From Coleofasciculus sp. FACHB-1120 (lineage in GTDB: Bacteria; Cyanobacteriota; Cyanobacteriia; Cyanobacteriales; FACHB-T130): 64,000 nt of DNA. Under the pieces are notes generated by a model. That model was not told where the DNA came from and made no database searches. It saw nothing but the letters and a program-made list of their open reading frames with translations. Made by a program: the position numbers and the translations under genes. The DNA is taken from NCBI RefSeq assembly GCF_014698845.1, contig NZ_JACJTV010000003.1, forward strand, positions 186,001-250,000. Direction: 5' to 3'. The stretch's first letter is position 1. Each line of letters begins with the position of its first letter. Shown here one piece after another: positions 24,373 through 34,329 of the stretch.

Positions 24373-26985
24373 ATGATCCCCTCGAACGAAGCTGAGCGGC
24401 TCGCCGCAGTAAGTCGCTACGACATTCTTGACACACCTCCGGATGGAGCATTTGACCGAATTACAGCCCTAGCTGCCCGGTTTTTTAATGTCTCGATTTC
24501 CATCATTAGCATCGTTGACCATGACCGAATCTGGTTTAAATCCCATCATGGGCTAGAAGTTCAGCAAATTGAACGGGAACCTGGACTGTGTGCCAGTGCG
24601 ATTTTGCAACAAGAAGTTTACACCGTGCTGGATGCCCGAATAGATCCCCGCACGTTAGCGAATTCCTTAGTAGCTGGGGAATTTGGACTTCGCTTTTACG
24701 CGGCAGCTCCCTTGCACACACGCGATGGTTTCAACTTAGGAACTATCTGTGTAATCGACCATCAACCCCGTCAAGTTACCGAGGCAGAAAAGCAAACCCT
24801 CAAAGACTTAGCTGCTATTGTCGTTGATGAATTGGAACTGCGACTTGCCGCTCAAAAAGCCGTACAAACTGAAGTTGCCCTGCGAATGGCAGCATTGGAG
24901 GCAACACGATCTAAAAGCGAATTTCTGGCAATGATGAGCCATGAAATTCGGACTCCGATGAACGGAGTAATTGGAATGGCGGGACTACTATTGGATACAG
25001 AACTAACGTTCCAGCAACGAAAGTTTGTCGAGATTATCAGTAGCAGTGGTAATTCCTTACTAACAATTATTAACGACATTCTCGACTTTTCAAAAATCGA
25101 AGCTGGGAAACTGGAATTAGAAGAACAACCTTTAACCTTGTTAGATTGCATTGAAGCTGCCTTAGATTTACTCGCTCCTCATGCTTGTGAAAAAGGCTTG
25201 GAACTTGCTTACCGAATTGAGACAGGAACCCCTAGCATCTTGCTGGGGGATGAAGTTAGAGTGCGCCAAGTTTTGGTGAATTTGCTGAGTAATGCGGTTA
25301 AATTCACGTCTGCCGGGGAAGTTGTGGTTTCAGTAACAGCAACCGAAGTTATGGTTAATCGGGAATCGACAATCAGTAACTGGCAAGAAAACCGATCGCA
25401 GATTTCTCCTGATTCATTACCCAATACGTATTACGAAATCCAATTTTCTGTGCAAGATACCGGAATTGGTATTCCTTCAGAGCGAATGCATCGGTTATTT
25501 AAGTCGTTTAGCCAGGTTGAATCTTCTACCAGCCGTCAATATGGGGGCACGGGGTTGGGGCTGGTGATTAGCAAACGCTTGAGTGAAATGATGGGGGGTC
25601 GGATGTGGGTTGAAAGTGAAGTTGGAAGCGGCTCCACCTTTTATTTTACGATCATCGCCCAATCTTTTCCTGGCTGTCCGCTTGTCGAACTTAATGCTGT
25701 CCAGCCGCAGTTATCTGGAAAACGGCTGTTGATTGTGGATAACAATGCTACCAGCCGCCAGAATTTGATTTTACAAACGCAATCTTGGGGAATGATGACG
25801 AAGGCAACTGAATCGGGTGCCCAAGCTTTAAACTGGCTTCGTCAAGGTGAGCGTTTTGATGCGGCAATTCTCGATAGGCAAATTTTAGGCATGGATGCCT
25901 TGAGCCTAGCGACAGAAATTCGCTCCTTACCGAATGCTCAAGTATTACCCGTGGTGATGTTGACTACGTTTGGTAAAGAAGCAGGAGAAAAACAGTTAGA
26001 TAAAGTAAAATTTGCAACCTGCCTGAATAAGCCAATTAAACAATCTCAGCTTTACAATACCTTGAGCGATCTGTTGACACAAGAGCCGATAAAGGTGCAA
26101 CACACGCCCTTTCCTTTACCTGAGCTTCAGCTCCAATTTGCCGAAAGTCTTCCCCTACGAATTCTTGTAGCCGAGGACAATCGGGTAAACCAGAAGGTTG
26201 CTTTGCACTTACTTCAACAGTTGGGGTATCGAGCCGATGTTGTTGAAAATGGCTTAGAAGTGCTAGAAGCCTTGCAGCGTCAACCCTACGATCTGGTACT
26301 AATGGATGTGCAGATGCCAGACATGGATGGGTTAGAGGCGAGTCGTAACATCTGCCAAGAAGGGTTGGCAACCAGTAGCACTAAAAAACCTTGGATTATT
26401 GCCATGACGGCAAATGTGATGCAAGGCGATCGCGAAGCGTGTCTAGAAGCTGGCATGGACGACTATATCAGCAAGCCACTGCGAAAAGAAGAGTTAGTTC
26501 AGGCTTTGCTGAGGTATAAAAAAGCAGGGACGTGGGCGAGTAGGGGAGACAAAAAGATAGAGAGCGAAGCCGCTACTCCACGTAATACTGAGTCTGGTCT
26601 GGGTAGTGAAGTAACAGGATCATTCAGTACTCCTATTGATGCGAAGACCTTGGAAGCATTTGCTAAAACAGTGGGAGGGAACGCCTCAAATTTATTAACT
26701 CAATTGATTAATTGCTATTTAGAAGATGCTCCTAAACTGCTGCAAGCAATGGGAGCGGGGGTAAGTGACAAGGATGCGATCGCGCTCAGGCACGCATCTC
26801 ATACCTTGAGAGCCAGCAGTGCGTCTCTTGGTGCAATACAATTGGCTACTTTGTGTACACAGCTCGAAGCGATGAGTCGAGCTGGAGAAATTGCAGGTGC
26901 ATCCAAAATTGTTGTACAGATCAAAACAGAGTATGAAAAGGTGAAGGCGGCTTTGCAGATGGAAGCACAATCGAGCCAGCGATGA
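24373..26985 (+). CDS. GAF-domain hybrid sensor histidine kinase (HisKA, HATPase, two REC, Hpt)
   Basis: An 870-residue phosphorelay protein. Order: GAF (about 15-160), HisKA with [10 protein letters not shown] (phosphorylated His), HATPase with [16 protein letters not shown] and GGTGLGL, a first receiver with ILDRQI (Asp in place), a second receiver with [16 protein letters not shown] and ISKPLR, and an Hpt domain with [11 protein letters not shown] near the end. It has no membrane segment, so it is cytosolic. I chose ATG 24373 because [19 protein letters not shown] is the usual start of the family; TTG 24349 would add eight residues. The next kinase overlaps it by 4 nt. Confidence 0.9.
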   Translation: MIPSNEAERLAAVSRYDILDTPPDGAFDRITALAARFFNVSISIISIVDHDRIWFKSHHGLEVQQIEREPGLCASAILQQEVYTVLDARIDPRTLANSLVAGEFGLRFYAAAPLHTRDGFNLGTICVIDHQPRQVTEAEKQTLKDLAAIVVDELELRLAAQKAVQTEVALRMAALEATRSKSEFLAMMSHEIRTPMNGVIGMAGLLLDTELTFQQRKFVEIISSSGNSLLTIINDILDFSKIEAGKLELEEQPLTLLDCIEAALDLLAPHACEKGLELAYRIETGTPSILLGDEVRVRQVLVNLLSNAVKFTSAGEVVVSVTATEVMVNRESTISNWQENRSQISPDSLPNTYYEIQFSVQDTGIGIPSERMHRLFKSFSQVESSTSRQYGGTGLGLVISKRLSEMMGGRMWVESEVGSGSTFYFTIIAQSFPGCPLVELNAVQPQLSGKRLLIVDNNATSRQNLILQTQSWGMMTKATESGAQALNWLRQGERFDAAILDRQILGMDALSLATEIRSLPNAQVLPVVMLTTFGKEAGEKQLDKVKFATCLNKPIKQSQLYNTLSDLLTQEPIKVQHTPFPLPELQLQFAESLPLRILVAEDNRVNQKVALHLLQQLGYRADVVENGLEVLEALQRQPYDLVLMDVQMPDMDGLEASRNICQEGLATSSTKKPWIIAMTANVMQGDREACLEAGMDDYISKPLRKEELVQALLRYKKAGTWASRGDKKIESEAATPRNTESGLGSEVTGSFSTPIDAKTLEAFAKTVGGNASNLLTQLINCYLEDAPKLLQAMGAGVSDKDAIALRHASHTLRASSASLGAIQLATLCTQLEAMSRAGEIAGASKIVVQIKTEYEKVKAALQMEAQSSQR

Positions 26986-29282
26986 ATATTACTTGCCATG
27001 AATCAGATTCCTCCCTCGTCCTGATTGTTGACGACGACCGATTCACGCGGATGCAGCTGCGTGGCATGATGGAGCAAGAAGGCTACACAGTAGTAGAGGC
27101 AAGTGATGGAGAAGAAGGCTTAGCTGTCTACATGAGCCTACATCCAGATATTGTGTTGCTAGATGCATTGATGCCAATTATGGATGGTTTTACTTGCTGT
27201 AGCCAGTTAAGATCGCTTCCTCAAGGCGATCGCACACCTGTCTTAATCATTACCAGCCTTGATGACCGAGAATCCGTCAATCAGGCATTTGAGGCAGGTG
27301 CTACCGATTACGTGACTAAGCCGGTTCACTGGGCAGTGTTGCGCCAACGGATGCGTCGTCTCCTCCAAGCGAGTCGAGCAACAGAAGAATTACGACAGCA
27401 AAATCAGCAACAACGGCTCATGGGAGCGATGCTAGAACGCATCCGCCAGTCTTTGAACTTAGAGGAAATTCTCAGTACTACAGCCAACGAAGTCCGGCAA
27501 TTTCTTCAAACCGATCGAGTGATTATTTATCGCTTCAATCCGGATTGGAGTGGCATCGTAGAGGTGGAATCTGTAGATGAACGCTGGACTGCTATCTTAG
27601 GGCAAACCATTTTAGATCCGTGCTTTGCGAGTAGCTATGTCGAGCCTTACAAACACGGTCGTATCCGAGCTACGGAGGATATCCACAACGCTGGTTTGAA
27701 ACAGTGTTACATCGATTTAGTCTCTCAGTTGCAAGTTAAAGCGAATTTGGTGGTGCCCATCCTGCAAAATAGAGCTGAGGGGCAAGAACTCAAAACGGAA
27801 GAAGGGGAGTCGGGAAGCTCCCAGCCTTTACCCCTCAGCACGGATAACACTGAACTATGGGGGCTGTTGATTGCTCATCACTGTTCGCAACCCCGACAAT
27901 GGCAAGCGTGGGAAATTGACTTCCTTTCTGCGTTGGCAACCCAAGTAGCGATCGCCATCCAACAATCTGAACTTTACCAACAGGTGCAGCGGCTCAATAC
28001 AAACCTCGAACACCAGGTACAGGAACGCACTAGTCAGTTGCAGCAAGCTCTCAAGTTTGAAGCGATGCTTAAACGCATTACTGATAAAGTGCGTGACAGC
28101 CTTGATGAAAGCCATATTTTGCAAACAGCCGTGCAAGAATTAGCACAAGTGCTGGCAGTTAAATACTGCGATACGGCGTTATATGACATTAATGGGGCTA
28201 CTTCCACCGTTTGCTATGAGTATACGCTCTCTATGCCTTCATCTGAGGGAAGCGAAATTCAAATGGCAAGTAATCCGGCGATTTACTCCCAATTGTTGCA
28301 AGGAAAGTATCTGCAATTTTGCAAGCTCGGTCCCAATCCCATTCAGCCGAATTCTGGTCAATTTTCAGTTTTAGCTTGTCCGATTTTTGATAACCAAGGG
28401 GTTTTGGGCGATCTGTGGTTATTAAACGATCGGGAATATATTTTTAACGACTTAGAGATTCGCTTATTACAGCAGGTTGCGAATCAATGCGCGATCGCGA
28501 TTAGACAAGCCCGACTTTACCAAGCTTCACTGACTCAAGTAGAGGAATTAGAAAAACTCAATCAGCTCAAAGATGATTTTCTGAGTACAGTTTCTCATGA
28601 GTTACGCACCCCGGTTTCTAACATGAAAATGGCAATTCAAATGTTGGAGGTTTTGATGGAAAAAAAGGACGATTGGTGTGAGAATCACATCATCAATCAA
28701 AATCCAGAAAATCATCCTGCTTATCGCTATTTCACGTTGCTGAATGATGAGTGCGACCGAGAAATGAACTTAATTAACGACCTACTGCACTTACAGCAAC
28801 TCAATGCCGGGGCGCATCCTTTAGAAAAAACTACAATCCGTTTACAAGACTGGATTCCCCATATCATAGAACCTTTTGAACAGCGAACTCAAAAATATAA
28901 GCAAATTTTACAAGTAGATATTCCCGAAGAACTCCCCATTTTGGTGTCCGATCCATTCAGTTTGGCACGTATCCTTACTGAGTTGTTGACAAATGCTTGT
29001 AAATATACACCACCAGAAGAAAAAATTACAATCGCTGTTCGAGCTAAATCGGAAATCCTGCAAATTTGCGTGACTAATTCTGGTATTGAAATTCCCACAA
29101 ATGAAATTTCTCGAATATTTGATAAGTTCTACCGAATTCCAAGTCATGACCCGTGGAAGCATGGCGGAACTGGTTTAGGATTGGCACTTGTCCAAAAAAT
29201 GGTAGCTTATTTAGGAGGAGTGATTAAGGTTCAAAGTACATCTGAAAATACCTGTTTCTTAGTGGAATTGCCGATTGCATGA
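26982..29282 (+). CDS. Predicted DXCF-type cyanobacteriochrome histidine kinase (REC-GAF-GAF-HisKA-HATPase)
   Basis: A 766-residue protein. The receiver (Asp61) comes first, then a GAF domain (about 155-335), a second GAF (about 365-520), HisKA with SHELRTP and HATPase with LLTNACKY and GGTGLGL. The first GAF has DPCF (Cys214) and CY (Cys242). The 28-residue spacing equals that of the DXCF-type cyanobacteriochrome TePixJ (as remembered: C494 and C522), so a bilin-binding, violet/blue-to-green photoreceptor is predicted. It overlaps the previous kinase gene by ATGA, so the two probably form one relay. Confidence 0.88.
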   Translation: MNITCHESDSSLVLIVDDDRFTRMQLRGMMEQEGYTVVEASDGEEGLAVYMSLHPDIVLLDALMPIMDGFTCCSQLRSLPQGDRTPVLIITSLDDRESVNQAFEAGATDYVTKPVHWAVLRQRMRRLLQASRATEELRQQNQQQRLMGAMLERIRQSLNLEEILSTTANEVRQFLQTDRVIIYRFNPDWSGIVEVESVDERWTAILGQTILDPCFASSYVEPYKHGRIRATEDIHNAGLKQCYIDLVSQLQVKANLVVPILQNRAEGQELKTEEGESGSSQPLPLSTDNTELWGLLIAHHCSQPRQWQAWEIDFLSALATQVAIAIQQSELYQQVQRLNTNLEHQVQERTSQLQQALKFEAMLKRITDKVRDSLDESHILQTAVQELAQVLAVKYCDTALYDINGATSTVCYEYTLSMPSSEGSEIQMASNPAIYSQLLQGKYLQFCKLGPNPIQPNSGQFSVLACPIFDNQGVLGDLWLLNDREYIFNDLEIRLLQQVANQCAIAIRQARLYQASLTQVEELEKLNQLKDDFLSTVSHELRTPVSNMKMAIQMLEVLMEKKDDWCENHIINQNPENHPAYRYFTLLNDECDREMNLINDLLHLQQLNAGAHPLEKTTIRLQDWIPHIIEPFEQRTQKYKQILQVDIPEELPILVSDPFSLARILTELLTNACKYTPPEEKITIAVRAKSEILQICVTNSGIEIPTNEISRIFDKFYRIPSHDPWKHGGTGLGLALVQKMVAYLGGVIKVQSTSENTCFLVELPIA

Positions 29283-29507
29283 AATTGATAAAATTGTCAA
29301 AAATTAATTTTATTTGAAAAAAACTCGCAAAACTATTAAATATGTCATTCAATCCCACAAAAATACAAGCGATAGGAAAACTATGCCATAGCTATGCGTT
29401 TTCTTGGCGGTAAAACGCAAAGAAAGAGATAAAAACAACCTATAAAAATCTAGATTACTATAGAGAATAAAAATTAAAAGTAAAACTTAAAAGTTAGATT
29501 TTTACCA

Positions 29508-31613
29508 ATGACTAATTATCAGTCTGCCGGTGGTGTTCCAGAAGAAAGTGTGGGTCAAATTTTACAGCGGGGGGGAGAAGAACTGGCGCTGGAAAAAGTG
29601 AGCGATCGCTTCACGGTTCGCCCCGCCACCTCCGACACTGCATCTGAGGAGTTGGCGCAAACAATTCCCGCCCAAGCTCACCACGAAATTCCCGGTAAAA
29701 GCGGAATCGCTCCTCCTCTACAAGAATTTATTGTTGCCCCATCCCAGCGAGACGAAGCCATGCAAGTGGCACGACAATCAGAGGATGTCGCCTTTGCCAG
29801 TCACGTCTATAAACTTAAAGAGAATCCACAGACGTTAGTTTACCTAACGGATCAGGTGACAATTCAATTTGTCCCATCCGTGAATGAAGAAACCCAAAGA
29901 GCGATCGCATCCTTATTTGGCTTACAATTGCTGCGACCCGTCAGCGGGATTCCTAACACCTTCATCTTCGAGGTCAGTCCGCAAGCACAAGAAAATCCGA
30001 TCAAAATTGCCAATCGCTTAATCGGTCGAAAAGAGGTACTCACCGCCGAACCCAATATCGTTGTTCGACAAGAAAAGCACTACCGACCTAAAGATTCCCT
30101 CTATCCCAAGCAATGGTATCTCAACAACCTTGGCGGATCTCAGATAGCAGCGGGTTCTCACATTTCAGTTGAGAAAGCCTGGGATATCACCAAAGGCATC
30201 CGTTCCATCGTTGTCGCAGTGGCAGATGATGGCTTTGACCTCAACCACCCAGATTTTCAGGGAACCGGCAAAATTGTTGCCCCTAAAGATTTCAAAGAAC
30301 AAGACTTCTTGCCGCTACCTGAAGACGACAATGAAAACCACGGAACCGCTTGTGCTGGGGTTGCAGTTGCAGAAGAAACCGGCACCGGCATTGTGGGAGT
30401 TGCCCCAGGCTGTGCCCTGATGCCCCTTCGCACCACCGGCTATCTAGATGACGAAACCATCGAACAGCTCTTTGATTGGGCTACTAACAACGGTGCTGCG
30501 GTCATTTCCTGTAGCTGGGGGCCAGCAGCCGTTTACTTCCCCCTCTCTCTGCGGCAACGCGCCGCCCTAACTCGTGCCGCAACCGAAGGACGAGACGGTA
30601 AAGGCTGTGTCATTGTCTTTGCTGCCGGGAATGCGAATCGCCCCATCAGCGGCACGATTAACGAACAGGGATGGCAGAATAACCTGCTAAAAGGTCCGAC
30701 TCAGTGGCTAGGTGGTTTCACCGTTCATCCAGATGCGATCGCAGTTTCTGCTTGTACCAGCCTCAACAAAAAATCTGCCTACAGCAACTGGGGAACCAAC
30801 ATCTCTGTCTGTGCCCCCAGCAACAATGCGCCGCCGGGAATGTGGTTTGAACAAACCGGCTATGTCAGTACCGCCCCCGAAGTCAGAGCAGTGCTGTTAG
30901 GATTAGGAATCTTTACCACTGACCGACTGGGAGCCGCTGGCTACGGCAGCAGCAACTTCACTAGTGACTTCGGCGGCACCTCCAGTGCTTGTCCCGTGGT
31001 CGCAGGCGTCGCTGCCTTGATTCTGTCAGCTAATCCCGATTTAACTGCAAAAGAAGTTAGGCAAATTCTGCAACAAACCGCTGACAAAGTAGTTGACCCC
31101 GACCCCGACCCCCAATTAGCTTTTCGATTGGGCAGTTACGATGCAAACGGTTTCTCTCAGTGGTTCGGCTATGGCAAGATCAATGCTTTTAAAGCTGTTC
31201 AAGCTGCCCAACAGCAGCGCGCCCAACCATCACAAGCCTCCCAAGTCTTGCACGGACGCAACGACAACCTCATCCTCATTCCCGACTATAATTTGCAAGG
31301 CGTTACCAGCCCAATTAATGTAACCTACCCCAGCCCCCTACGAGAGATCCAAGTCAGCCTCAACATTCAACACGAGTTTTTGGGGGATATTGAGGTTAGT
31401 TTGAGAAGTCCTAACGGGATTACGGTGCTGTTGCAAGGTCGCACACTGGGTTCTACAACTCAATTGCAAGCCACCTACACTCTGCAAAATACACCTGCAC
31501 TCAAGGAATTCCTCAACAAATCCGCAGCAGGCGTCTGGCATCTGGGGGTGGTGGATTACGCCCAAATGGATACGGGGACTTTGAACAGTTGGGAATTAAC
31601 CTTGGGCATCTGA
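29508..31613 (+). CDS. Subtilisin-like (S8) serine protease with P-domain
   Basis: A 701-residue protease. The catalytic triad is visible: Asp240 (VADDGFD), His278 (ENHGT) and Ser492 (GGTSSACP). An N-terminal region of about 200 residues likely includes an inhibitor-like propeptide (QVTIQFVPSVNEETQRAIASLFG). A P-domain (about 580-701) with YPSPLREIQVSLNI, GDIEVSL and AAGVWHL ends the protein. No classical signal peptide is seen, so export is unclear. It stands alone after the kinases. Confidence 0.88.
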   Translation: MTNYQSAGGVPEESVGQILQRGGEELALEKVSDRFTVRPATSDTASEELAQTIPAQAHHEIPGKSGIAPPLQEFIVAPSQRDEAMQVARQSEDVAFASHVYKLKENPQTLVYLTDQVTIQFVPSVNEETQRAIASLFGLQLLRPVSGIPNTFIFEVSPQAQENPIKIANRLIGRKEVLTAEPNIVVRQEKHYRPKDSLYPKQWYLNNLGGSQIAAGSHISVEKAWDITKGIRSIVVAVADDGFDLNHPDFQGTGKIVAPKDFKEQDFLPLPEDDNENHGTACAGVAVAEETGTGIVGVAPGCALMPLRTTGYLDDETIEQLFDWATNNGAAVISCSWGPAAVYFPLSLRQRAALTRAATEGRDGKGCVIVFAAGNANRPISGTINEQGWQNNLLKGPTQWLGGFTVHPDAIAVSACTSLNKKSAYSNWGTNISVCAPSNNAPPGMWFEQTGYVSTAPEVRAVLLGLGIFTTDRLGAAGYGSSNFTSDFGGTSSACPVVAGVAALILSANPDLTAKEVRQILQQTADKVVDPDPDPQLAFRLGSYDANGFSQWFGYGKINAFKAVQAAQQQRAQPSQASQVLHGRNDNLILIPDYNLQGVTSPINVTYPSPLREIQVSLNIQHEFLGDIEVSLRSPNGITVLLQGRTLGSTTQLQATYTLQNTPALKEFLNKSAAGVWHLGVVDYAQMDTGTLNSWELTLGI

Positions 31614-31791
31614 TATAGGGTTACGGCTGTAAGGGTATGGCACTGTCCCTACTACGCCCAATATCGGCAATCAGAGGATGGTGCTTGATCTATAAAAATA
31701 GCGGTAATGGTAATTGAGTAATGGGTCGTCTCCCATTACCAATTACCTAAAAGCTTTTGTTCGCGAATAAATGAGAATTTCGATAGAGATG

Positions 31792-32574
31792 TTAAAACGA
31801 TGACTGAGCGCCCGATACTTTCTCTAAGGGGGGTGCAGCCTGGAGCGTATCCACCTCTTCTACTTCGCATCCATCTATCTGTTTAAGCGCTGCTTCTAAA
31901 TCGGCGGTTAGCTTTTTCGCACTTTGTTTTGGCGTATTGCTGCAATAATCCGCTACTGAAATCGGCGAACCAATGTGAATTTTGACACCGCAGCCCCAAT
32001 GGGGTACTGAGCTGCCGTAACGGACGCTGATGGGCACAATTTTCACATCCAACTCGGGTTGACTGGATTCTACTTGCAAGGCAATACGAGCTAAACCCGT
32101 CTTCAGGGGGTGAACGTCTTTGTCTTGATAGATGCCGCCCTCTGGGAAGATGACCAGCACTTCACCCCGACGGAGAACTTCGACGCCATGACGAAAAGTG
32201 CCAACTCCGGGATTGCGGGTATCCACTGGAAACCCTCCCATACGGCTGATGAACCAGCCTTGCCACCCTTTCATTTCATCCGCGGAAACCATAAACCGCA
32301 GGTCACGACCCGTCACAGGTTGTCCAGCCGCGTGAGGCACCACAAATGCATCCCAGCGAGAGCGATGGGTAGGAGCCAGAATCACTGGTCCGGTAGCAGG
32401 GATATTCTCTTGTCCGGTGACTTCGGCTTTACCAAAATAAAACGGTATGACAAGATATTTCGTCACCTTATAGCCTAAAGAAGCTAGCCAAGGTAAAACA
32501 CGGGAAGTAACAGGAACTACCTTGACTGGTTTCGGTGTCTCTATCGTTTGTTCAGAGGGGTCGGGCTGAGTCAT
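31792..32574 (-). CDS. plsC: 1-acyl-sn-glycerol-3-phosphate acyltransferase
   Basis: A 260-residue acyltransferase for phosphatidic acid synthesis. It has the HX4D motif in THRSRWD, then FPEGG and the MGGFPVDTRN block, and a membrane-associated N-terminus. The GTG three nt upstream of ATG 32574 is less likely. It lies next to tadA on the same strand, though 150 nt away. Confidence 0.87.
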   Translation of the reverse strand: MTQPDPSEQTIETPKPVKVVPVTSRVLPWLASLGYKVTKYLVIPFYFGKAEVTGQENIPATGPVILAPTHRSRWDAFVVPHAAGQPVTGRDLRFMVSADEMKGWQGWFISRMGGFPVDTRNPGVGTFRHGVEVLRRGEVLVIFPEGGIYQDKDVHPLKTGLARIALQVESSQPELDVKIVPISVRYGSSVPHWGCGVKIHIGSPISVADYCSNTPKQSAKKLTADLEAALKQIDGCEVEEVDTLQAAPPLEKVSGAQSSF

Positions 32575-32725
32575 CACGAATAAAACTTCTCACAGCATCC
32601 ATAATGCCACCTTATATATGATTACGGCATCTGTCTTCTACAAGAAGGACAGTTCTCATGCTGTCATTAGCAGAGTGAAAGTAATCATAAATAAGAGCAA
32701 TTTTTTTGTTTTACCTTTTGCCTAT

Positions 32726-33235
32726 TTACTTTTGACTTTTTAAACGCCGCTGGGCAAACCAGGATTGCAGATGTTGGCGGCAGGCAGACTCTAAGATACC
32801 ACTTATGACCGGCAAGCGGTGGTTAGAGCAAGCGCTATCTGGAATATTGGCAACGGTACGAATCGCGCCAGTTTTTGGATCGTCCACACCGTAAACGAGA
32901 AGCTGAAGACGTGCAAGCGCAATCGCACCGGCGCACATGGGGCAAGGTTCTAAGGTGACGTAGAGGGTACATTGGTTAAGGTACCAGTTCTGCATTGCTT
33001 GCCCAGTGGCTCGAAGAGCTAAAATCTCAGCGTGGGCAGTTGGGTCTTTGTCACGTTCTTTGCGATTTTCGGCCTCTGCAATCAAGTGACCATCTGCGCT
33101 AACAATCACTGCTCCCACGGGCACTTCCCCCGCATCACCCGCCTTCTCGGCAAGTTCTAGCGCTCGAATCATCCATTGTCGGTGAACTAGGTACGCAGTA
33201 TCCTCAATTCCCGGTGGCGGAATCTCAATAGCCAT
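32726..33235 (-). CDS. tadA: tRNA(adenine34) deaminase TadA
   Basis: A 169-residue zinc deaminase that makes inosine at the wobble position of tRNA-Arg(ACG). Zinc ligands are His68 (HAE, with catalytic Glu70), Cys98 and Cys101 in PCPMC. ATG 33235 begins the protein just before the MAIEIPPP stretch; the longer 183-residue reading would add a poor N-terminus. Confidence 0.92.
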   Translation of the reverse strand: MAIEIPPPGIEDTAYLVHRQWMIRALELAEKAGDAGEVPVGAVIVSADGHLIAEAENRKERDKDPTAHAEILALRATGQAMQNWYLNQCTLYVTLEPCPMCAGAIALARLQLLVYGVDDPKTGAIRTVANIPDSACSNHRLPVISGILESACRQHLQSWFAQRRLKSQK

Positions 33236-33309
33236 GCTCGTACCCGTACGAACTACACAAACTAAATGCCTACACAAACTAAATCCGTCTGTGCTAGCTG
33301 ATTCTAGCC

Positions 33310-33624
33310 TTAAGCAGTGGGTTGAGCCAGTAGGGAGTCTAATTCTCCGCCTGTATTCAGCTGATAGAGGTCATCACTGCCACCAATATGCTGCTCATTG
33401 ATGAAAATCTGCGGCACACTTCGACGCCCGTTGGCACGTTCAGCCATCTTAGCTCTGGCTGCTTCATCCCCATCAATTTTATATTCAGTAAAGTTGACGC
33501 CCTTCCACCAGAGCAGCATCTTTGCTCTGATACAAAAGGGACAAGTTTGCCAAGTATAAATTTCAACGTTGGCTTTGTTGCGCTCTGGATGACGCCCTAA
33601 GATTGGATTAAGAAAGTCAAACAT
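33310..33624 (-). CDS. grxC: Glutaredoxin 3
   Basis: A 104-residue dithiol glutaredoxin. Active site is CPFC (28-31), followed by the cis-Pro region RRSVPQIFINEQHIGGSDDL, matching GrxC. It reduces disulfides and ribonucleotide reductase using glutathione. It lies upstream of tadA on the minus strand. Confidence 0.92.
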   Translation of the reverse strand: MFDFLNPILGRHPERNKANVEIYTWQTCPFCIRAKMLLWWKGVNFTEYKIDGDEAARAKMAERANGRRSVPQIFINEQHIGGSDDLYQLNTGGELDSLLAQPTA

Positions 33625-34329
33625 TTTAAGATTTTTGAGTTATTTAGATTTGGATATGTGTTTAGCTATCGGCATTCGGCAATGCGCCTTCAGTTTAATT
33701 TCTCAAGCCCAAGCCTGAATACCTCTCTCTAAACTAGATCGTTTTTTTAAGCAAAACAACAACTGCAACATATTAGCAATTTTAGCAAATCAAAAGATGA
33801 GTTCTATTATTGGAGGTTTGTATTCTCTCATGAGATATCACAATCCCATTTAGGTTGAAAGATCCCAGCAGTTTCAATTCTCGGCTTCATGGAGAAGCGG
33901 GTATTTCGTTTTCACGAATCATTTAGGACTGCTATATCGTTGGCAACTACAACGGATCGCGCTAACCTTTGAGCAACTACGGTGCCATCTAGAGGTACCC
34001 TTGGCAGTAACCCTAGATTTTTTAGCAAGTTAATTACTGTCTCGTCCGGTTTTTGGCTGGAAAGTTCAGAAAGAACGTTATGACTTCAGTCCTCTAGCCT
34101 ATGAGGATTTTTAGCTAACTGTTTTTTTGATTACAAAATACAATTGTTTCATCAGTTAAGAGCTGTCTGTAAAGCCATAGCCCCCTAGTCAGGGGTAATT
34201 CAATTCCTACTCCTATGCTTAATGCTTACCGTGTTACCTAACAAACGGATCGGGATTTGTTCAATTAAGATTTAAAATATTAATAAAAATAATTCATTTT
34301 ATTTATTAAATTTAATAACATATTCTTAT
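33625..34329. other. Spacer without a visible gene
   Basis: About 700 nt between the divergent grxC and GGDEF genes. The last 65 nt before 34330 are extremely AT-rich (promoter-like). No reading frame or structured repeat was convincing. Confidence 0.55.

Noticed and set aside
33840-34120. Possible structured RNA in the long spacer before 34330
   Set aside because: No stable hairpin series or known riboswitch motif found by eye.
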